Shown: piece after piece, positions 32,128-36,492 of the stretch
Layout of the letters: every line of letters starts with the position of its first letter
How positions within the stretch are numbered: the stretch's first letter is position 1
Assembly: GCA_937871165.1 (NCBI GenBank)
Contig: CALMXK010000079.1
Span: 1 to 36,492, forward strand
Direction of reading: 5' to 3'
Source of the DNA: an uncultured Actinomycetes bacterium
Lineage (GTDB): Bacteria; Actinomycetota; Thermoleophilia; Miltoncostaeales; Miltoncostaeaceae
Length of the DNA stretch: 36,492 nt
The notes under the pieces: generated by a model
Told to the model about the DNA's origin: nothing
Seen by the model: only the letters and a program-made list of their open reading frames with translations
The model's database searches: none
Translations under genes and position numbers: made by a program

Positions 32128-33120
32128 ATGAGCACCGTTGACGACCGCCCAGATCTGTCGCTTGGAGAGTTTCTCCCCGTCACCGAATCTGCAGCAATCG
32201 CGTCGGGCCGCTGGCTCGGACGCGGTGACAACAACTCCGCCGACCAGGCGGCCGTGGACGCGATGCGCCGCGAGTTCAGCAAGCTGAACATCAGCGGGCG
32301 AGTTGTCATCGGCGAGGGCGAGAAGGACAAGGCTCCGCAGCTGTACAACGGTGAAGAGGTCGGCGCCGGCGGCATGGCTGTCGACATCGGCGTCGATCCC
32401 CTGGAGGGCACCGACCTCGTATCGCGCGGCGACGAAGGCGCCATCGCCATCTGTGTGATCGCCGAACGTGGCGGAATCCTGTCGGCCCCCGACATGTACA
32501 TGCGCAAGCTGTGCGTCGGCGCGACCGCCAAGGGCAAGGTCGACATCACGGCTCCGATCGCCGACACCATGGCCGCCGTCGCCGAGAGCTACGGACGTGA
32601 CGTCCAGGACATCACCGCCATCGTGCTCGACCGCCCACGCCACGAGCAGCTGATCGCCGAGATCCGCGAGACCGGCGCCCGCATCCGTCTGATCCCGGAC
32701 GGCGACATCACCGCCAGCATGTCCGCTGCAGTGCGTGGTACCGGCGATCACGTGTACATCGGAAGCGGTGGATCCACCGAGGGCGTCATCACGGCTGCAG
32801 CACTCGAATGCCTTGGCGGCGAGATCCAGGCGCAGTTTGCGCCCAACAGCGAGGTCCAGATCGCGGAACTTGCCAAGTTCGGTGTCACCGACCTCGACAA
32901 GGTGCTCAGCACGACCGACCTTGCATCCGCGCCGCTCTACGTCATTGCGACCGGTGTGACCGACGGAAACCTGCTTCGCGGCGTCCGGTACTTCGCAGGT
33001 GGCGCACGCACGCACTCCATCGCGCTCAACCTGCGTCGTGGAACGATCCGGTTCATCGACACGGTGCACCTGCTCGATGGCCGACCCGCTCACGAGATCC
33101 GTCTCAGCGGCGTCGCATGA
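32128..33120 (+). CDS. glpX: Fructose-1,6-bisphosphatase, class II
   Basis: A 330-residue gluconeogenic phosphatase. IASGRWLGRGDNNSADQAAV, RVVIGEGEKDKAPQLYNGE and DIGVDPLEGTDLVSRG hold the metal and phosphate residues, and YIGSGGSTEGVITAAAL and GVTDGNLLRGVRYF are further class II blocks. The class II GlpX enzyme is the main FBPase of Actinomycetota. ATG 32128 is used; a GTG one codon earlier is possible and the ribosome site is weak. The stop overlaps the next ATG (ATGA). Confidence 0.96.
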   Translation: MSTVDDRPDLSLGEFLPVTESAAIASGRWLGRGDNNSADQAAVDAMRREFSKLNISGRVVIGEGEKDKAPQLYNGEEVGAGGMAVDIGVDPLEGTDLVSRGDEGAIAICVIAERGGILSAPDMYMRKLCVGATAKGKVDITAPIADTMAAVAESYGRDVQDITAIVLDRPRHEQLIAEIRETGARIRLIPDGDITASMSAAVRGTGDHVYIGSGGSTEGVITAAALECLGGEIQAQFAPNSEVQIAELAKFGVTDLDKVLSTTDLASAPLYVIATGVTDGNLLRGVRYFAGGARTHSIALNLRRGTIRFIDTVHLLDGRPAHEIRLSGVA

Positions 33121-33434
33121 GCACGGGAGGCGACTTCCCATTCGCCTTTGGCGAGGGGGCCGCTGAGCAGTTCAAGGAACGCCTCAAAGAGCTCATGCGA
33201 GCGCAGCAGGAGGCATTCGAAGAAGTCCAGGCGGAGAAGCAGCCGATGCGGGTGACAAGCGGGGCGGGCATGATGCCCGACCGCTTCAACCTGGTGCAGC
33301 AGGCGGTGGTGCTCGCCGCGTCCGGAATGGGATCAATGGAGCCGCATCGATCCAAAGAGGAGACCGCCGAGGCGATGGCGTTCCTGTTCCAGCGGGCGCT
33401 CGCCACCGTCGAACGGGCGATGCAACAGCACTGA
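33117..33434 (+). CDS. Unknown 105-residue protein coupled to glpX
   Basis: Not recognised. A Met/Gln/Glu-rich helical protein starting MSTGGDFPFAFGEGAAEQFK and containing LKELMRAQQEAFEEVQAEKQ, then ETAEAMAFLFQRALATVERA at the end; both look like amphipathic helices. No Cys, no membrane segment. The ATG overlaps the glpX stop by four bases, which argues for joint translation and perhaps joint function. It converges with the gene ending at 33509. Confidence 0.75.
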   Translation: MSTGGDFPFAFGEGAAEQFKERLKELMRAQQEAFEEVQAEKQPMRVTSGAGMMPDRFNLVQQAVVLAASGMGSMEPHRSKEETAEAMAFLFQRALATVERAMQQH

Positions 33435-33508
33435 CCGCCGGGCGCAGCGACCCGCTTCAGCTTGGTCAGGAGCGGGGAAGCCTCTCTGACGTGTCCTGCG
33501 CCTGAGTG

Positions 33509-33841
33509 CTAGACGACGTCCGCGGACGATCCGTCGCCGCGAACCATGTGCAGTTCGAACCGCACATCCTTGAGCGCCGCGCGGGCCTCGTCGGCCAGTC
33601 GGCGAAGCTCCGCCAGCTCGGCGGCGATCGCAGCGACCTCGTCACGGGTTGCACGCCACGAATTCCCCACGAGTTCAACGACGACTTCCAGGTCCTCCAC
33701 GAGCGCTCGCTGCTCGCTGAGGCCGGCGTCCACCGCAGGCGCGACGACTGTCGGCGTGCTGCTGGTTCGGACGCGGATTTCGTCGAGACCGGCCTCGAGG
33801 CGGCGGACCGCGTCGAGGACTTCTCGTGGGTCGTGGCTCAC
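33509..33841 (-). CDS. Unknown 110-residue coiled-coil protein
   Basis: Not recognised. The first 25 residues (DPREVLDAVRRLEAGLDEIR) and the last 60 (DEVAAIAAELAELRRLADEA and beyond) have heptad-like Leu/Ala patterns, so it is likely a helical coiled coil. No signal peptide or membrane segment. The GTG at 33841 overlaps the stop of the upstream gene (GTGA), so the two form an operon. Confidence 0.7.
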   Translation of the reverse strand: MSHDPREVLDAVRRLEAGLDEIRVRTSSTPTVVAPAVDAGLSEQRALVEDLEVVVELVGNSWRATRDEVAAIAAELAELRRLADEARAALKDVRFELHMVRGDGSSADVV

Positions 33842-34308
33842 CGTCGCTCCATCCGATAGCCGACATTGCTCCAGTCGGGCGTGTCGGCGATCTCTTCGAT
33901 CGGGTCATTGGTGACGGCACACCGATAGGTGAATGTGCCGAAGTCGTCCAGAACGGGCTCGACGAGCTCGTCCTTGATCTGCTGGTCGACCCATGCGCCG
34001 CGGAACACCAGCTTACGCAGCCAGTGCACGAGATCGTCGTCGAAACCGATCAGCTCTTCGCGGTGGGCTGCGATGTGGTCCTGCAGTCCGCCGTCGGAGC
34101 TGATGTGGCCGTGGGCGACGAGCTGCACGAGCTGTTCGACGTCCGCATCCTTGAGCGATCCGCTTGGCACGAAGGCCAACTGCACCGCGGCGAACTCGCA
34201 GCGCTCGCGGAAGTCGCGGGCGCTGAAGCGAAACCGATACTTCCCGAACTCCATGGTGTAGTCGGTACCGGATCGGTAGTTGGAGGGTGTTTTGCGGGGC
34301 TCTGACAT
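33838..34308 (-). CDS. Unknown 156-residue protein
   Basis: Not recognised. It begins MSEPRKTPSNYRSGTDYTME and continues FGKYRFRFSARDFRERCEFA. The middle is helical with several His (VQLVAHGHISSDGGLQDHIA), and the end has FGTFTYRCAVTNDP. Two Cys are far apart; no membrane segment. ATG 34308 is chosen because the frame before it loses coding character; AGGAG lies 12 bases upstream, which is long. It is the first gene of a two-gene unit with the coiled-coil protein. Confidence 0.72.
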   Translation of the reverse strand: MSEPRKTPSNYRSGTDYTMEFGKYRFRFSARDFRERCEFAAVQLAFVPSGSLKDADVEQLVQLVAHGHISSDGGLQDHIAAHREELIGFDDDLVHWLRKLVFRGAWVDQQIKDELVEPVLDDFGTFTYRCAVTNDPIEEIADTPDWSNVGYRMERR

Positions 34309-34617
34309 GGGTGTGAGTGGCTCCTGATCGAACCGCGGAGACTGTACAAGTGGTATCGGATGTTCCTGTTCGCCCAGACCCGGGCCTTTCCTCGCGTCAT
34401 TTCGGCCTGAACGGTGCAGCTCGCAACGTTTCGTTGCGTCCCTTGATCGGAAATTGCGGGTCTTGTCGGTCCCGGGACGATCCACTGGCGCGCTGTGACC
34501 GCTCGGAGGCGCTGTCGAGTGGCGCGACCGACGGGTCTGCGGCGTCGCATGGTGAAATTCGCCAAGTGGCCAATTTGCGGACTTGGCGGCGAAACGCCGG
34601 CGTGCAACCATCGCCTG
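34309..34617. other. 309-base divergent intergenic region
   Basis: No supported gene. It contains two inverted repeats: CGCAACG-TTT-CGTTGCG (34422-34438) and CGCCAAGT with ACTTGGCG 13 bases apart (34560-34588). The second overlaps the expected -35 to spacer region of the DUF192 gene and could be an operator. A 16-codon frame opening at ATG 34359 has no supporting signal. Confidence 0.5.
34606..34611 (+). promoter_or_regulatory. Possible -10 box of the DUF192 gene
   Basis: AACCAT lies six bases before the ATG at 34618, the leaderless spacing seen elsewhere; the hexamer lacks the first T. Confidence 0.4.
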
Positions 34618-35013
34618 ATGGGTGGCCGACTTCGCGTTGATCGCATCTGCAGGCGCACGGGACGGGTCGTCACCGATGACGGCGTGGTTGTCGTTGCACG
34701 CTGCCATGTGGCCGATCGGCCGCTCGCGCGCCTGATCGGATTGCTCGGCACGCCTGCGCTCGCCGATGGAGAGGGTGTGTGGATCGCTCCGTGCCATTCG
34801 GTGCACATGTTCGGGATGCGCCAGTCGATCGCGTGCCTGTTCGTGGACCGTGACGGGGTGGTGTGCGACATGCGCCTGCGGCTCGATCCGGGCACGCATG
34901 CAACGGCTCGGGGTGCATGGGCGGCGATTGAGGCCCGGCCGGGCTCCTTCGACGGTGTCCGTGTGGGAGATCGCCTGCGTTTGGTGGTCGACATGTCGCC
35001 CACCGACCGCTGA
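34618..35013 (+). CDS. DUF192 family protein
   Basis: A 131-residue protein of the DUF192 fold. ARLIGLLGTPALADGEGVWI, then PCHSVHMFGMRQSIACLFVD and DGVVCDMRLRLDPGT match the family's GEGLWI-PC-S-VHTFFMRFPIDVVFLD pattern, and VRVGDRLRLV near the end matches its last strand. No signal peptide is visible in the chosen start; many homologues are exported. Function of the family is not established. The longer frame from 34495 reads through non-coding-looking Arg-rich sequence, so ATG 34618 is preferred. Confidence 0.82.
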   Translation: MGGRLRVDRICRRTGRVVTDDGVVVVARCHVADRPLARLIGLLGTPALADGEGVWIAPCHSVHMFGMRQSIACLFVDRDGVVCDMRLRLDPGTHATARGAWAAIEARPGSFDGVRVGDRLRLVVDMSPTDR

Positions 35014-35139
35014 GTCGCAAGAAAAACATCCGCAAATAGCGAGAAAGCGGGTGAAGGGAGGGGGGACGATTTGTCTCGCTCAGCCCTTGTACATGTGAGT
35101 GGTGAACGACGCCACTGTCACACGGACAGGGACACCCCA

Positions 35140-35898
35140 ATGACGACGACAACACATGAAGTGGTCTCGACTCGCGTATGTGAGACCGAACGCAGGCCGC
35201 GGACGCTCGTGGTCGACACCGACCTGGAGAACGGTCGGTACCTGCTCCAGAATTTGACCGCCGACCAGATGGATGTGGTCGTCGCGACGAGCGGTGACGA
35301 GGCCATTGACGCGCTGGAGCGATTTCGGCCCGACATCGTGCTCGTGGCCGACGAACTCGCCGACATGAGCGGCCTGGATCTCATCACGCATGTTCGCTCC
35401 GGCGGACCTGGCACGCGATGGAGCGCGGATACCGCACTCATCGTGCTGAGTCCCCGCGACGACACCGATTCGATCGTGCGCAGCCTGCAACGTGGTGCCG
35501 ACGACTACGTCGTGCTGCCGTTTCGCTATCAGGAGCTCCTGACACGCATGGTCGCGATCCTGCGTCGATCACACGGCAACATCTTTGCCGACCGACTGCA
35601 TGTCGGATCGCTGATGCTCGACTGCAAGGGGCTCACCGCCTGGCACGGCGACATCCCGTTGCACCTGTGCGCCAAAGAATTTGCCCTCCTGGTGGCGCTG
35701 GCCCGTGATCCGATGCGCACGGTGCCAAAAACGGAGCTTCTGCAAAGCGTGTGGGGCTTCTCACCATACGCGCAGCGCACACGCACCCTCGACACGCATG
35801 CCAGTCGACTGCGACGCAAGCTGGAGGACGCCGGGATCGGCGGCTTGGTCCACAACGTCTGGGGCTTCGGCTACCGCCTGCTGGCGCTGGAGCGTTGA
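35140..35898 (+). CDS. OmpR-type response regulator with altered receiver
   Basis: A 252-residue regulator. Residues about 20-135 form a receiver fold: TLVVDTDLENGRYLL (acidic pair Asp26/Asp28), PDIVLVADELADMSGLDL, IVLSPRDDTDSIVRSLQRGA and DDYVVLPFRYQELL. In register with OmpR proteins the phosphoacceptor position is Ala70 (Asp71 is one residue later) and the conserved Lys of the KPF motif is Leu126; Ser104 is kept. Residues about 150-250 are a winged-helix DNA-binding domain (LCAKEFALLVALARDP, TRTLDTHASRLRRKLED, VWGFGYRLLA). It probably works without normal phosphorylation. ATG 35140 follows an AGGGA stretch. A kinase-like gene starts two bases after its stop. Confidence 0.88.
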   Translation: MTTTTHEVVSTRVCETERRPRTLVVDTDLENGRYLLQNLTADQMDVVVATSGDEAIDALERFRPDIVLVADELADMSGLDLITHVRSGGPGTRWSADTALIVLSPRDDTDSIVRSLQRGADDYVVLPFRYQELLTRMVAILRRSHGNIFADRLHVGSLMLDCKGLTAWHGDIPLHLCAKEFALLVALARDPMRTVPKTELLQSVWGFSPYAQRTRTLDTHASRLRRKLEDAGIGGLVHNVWGFGYRLLALER

Positions 35899-35900
35899 CG

Positions 35901-36428
35901 ATGACGCCCGCACTGATGGCACCAAATGTGCCGACTCGTCCACACGCCCAGGCCGACGGACTGCTTCGCGAGATCGCGGCATCCCTCACCATCATCCGTG
36001 GGGAATGCCACGGGATGGTTCGCAGCGGGCTGGCCTCCGGGGCACGCATGGACCGCTTGAGGATCATCGACCACCAAGCCGAACGAATTGCCCTGGCGAT
36101 GGACCACGTCCATGAGGTCATCGACACCACAGGGCGCCCAGAGCCTGTGATCGAGCGATGCCACCTGGCTGAGATCGCCACGTGTGCGATCGAGCGTCTC
36201 ACTGCGATCGCCCGGTCCCGGGACGTCGCGCTGACGGTGCGTGCCTCTGACGACGGTCCCGTCGATGGACGTCGGGACGTGCTCGATCGCGTGCTTGAAC
36301 ACGTGCTCATTCATGCCATCACTGCCGCCGGACACGCAGGGCGCGTCGGGCTTCGACTGCGCGTCAACGGGCACACCGTGCGGCTGAGCGTCACCGCGTG
36401 GGGCGGCGACAGGTGCCCCGCGTCGGGC
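35901..36428 (+). CDS. Histidine-kinase-like protein, truncated by contig end
   Basis: 176 codons from ATG 35901 run open into the adapter. Residues about 20-75 are two helices in the place of a dimerisation domain (LLREIAASLTIIRGECHG, then LRIIDHQAERIALAMDHVHE), without a clear His-Glu phosphorylation box. Residues about 85 onward resemble the start of an HATPase_c domain: CHLAEIATCAIERLTAIARS, then DVLDRVLEHVLIHAITAAG and VGLRLRVNGHTVRLSV. The N-box Asn residues are His134 and His138, and the G1-box Asp position appears to be Ala. It is likely the partner of the upstream regulator; catalytic activity is doubtful from what is seen. The rest of the ATP-binding domain is missing. Confidence 0.68.
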
Positions 36429-36492
36429 CTGTCTCTTATACACATCTCCGAGCCCACGAGACTAAGGCGAATCTCGTATGCCGTCTTCTGCT
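36429..36492 (+). other. Illumina Nextera P7 adapter (artefact)
   Basis: From CTGTCTCTTATACACATCT the sequence is the reverse complement of the Nextera read-2 primer, an 8-base i7 index (TAAGGCGA) and the P7 tail. It is library adapter and ends the genomic sequence at 36428. Confidence 0.98.

Noticed and set aside
35871..36443. Minus-strand frame starting MYKRQ
   Set aside because: It starts in the right-hand adapter and is antisense to the kinase-like gene.

Overview
The window is a 36.4 kb high-GC bacterial contig with Illumina Nextera adapter sequence left on both ends (1-68 and 36429-36492), so the first and last genes are cut by the assembly and not by biology. Gene content points to an actinobacterium: a polyphosphate glucokinase, a class II fructose bisphosphatase, a DUF815 ATPase, a Gly-rich DUF937/BON/OmpA envelope protein, many GTG/TTG starts, and a run of genes whose start codon sits 6-8 bases after a TAnnnT-type -10 box, which is the leaderless layout well known in Actinomycetota. 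The mix of ccmE/ccmF, mutS2 and two M23 peptidases suggests a deep class such as Thermoleophilia or Acidimicrobiia. The class is inference; the phylum is likely.

Layout. 69-3960 is an accessory-looking stretch: a truncated methyltransferase, the 5' remnant of a cyclase gene, an EAL-domain phosphodiesterase, an intact cyclase-family hydrolase, a TetR regulator with two matching operator sites, and a 100-residue unknown protein. Two copies of a 41-43 base palindrome, in the same orientation, flank the cyclase/TetR/unknown block; a third copy lies in front of folP. 3963-12761 holds housekeeping genes: endonuclease IV and glutamyl-tRNA synthetase (divergent, 18 bases apart), a membrane protein, ppgK, the OmpA-like protein, tRNA-Pro(UGG), a DUF815 ATPase, inorganic pyrophosphatase and an unknown gene. 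12779-18044 is mutS2-ilvA-phosphomannomutase. 18129-20824 is a cytochrome c maturation cluster (ccmE, ccmF, a CcmI-like small membrane protein). 20825-23271 carries two secreted M23 peptidases. 23276-25038 is transaldolase followed by a hydrolase that seems to start at CTG. 25157-31107 runs in one direction: a HExxH metallopeptidase, a CDF metal exporter, hom, lysA and thrB. 31207-33434 is a divergent folP-like gene, glpX and a small unknown gene. 33509-34308 is a two-gene unknown operon on the minus strand. 34618-36428 is a DUF192 protein, a response regulator lacking the usual phosphoacceptor Asp and Lys, and a truncated kinase-like protein lacking the usual N-box Asn residues.

Working together: hom, lysA, thrB and ilvA serve the aspartate and threonine/isoleucine routes; ppgK, the phosphomutase, glpX and transaldolase serve sugar phosphate metabolism; the ccm genes handle cytochrome c haem; the peptidases and the OmpA-like protein act at the cell wall. 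No CRISPR array, complete insertion sequence, prophage or rRNA was seen. The points most worth following are the palindrome family and the block it flanks, the degenerate two-component pair at the right end, the shared -10 box between nfo and gltX, the CTG start overlapping the transaldolase stop, and the CcmE with Cys-x-x-x-Phe in place of the known haem-binding motifs.
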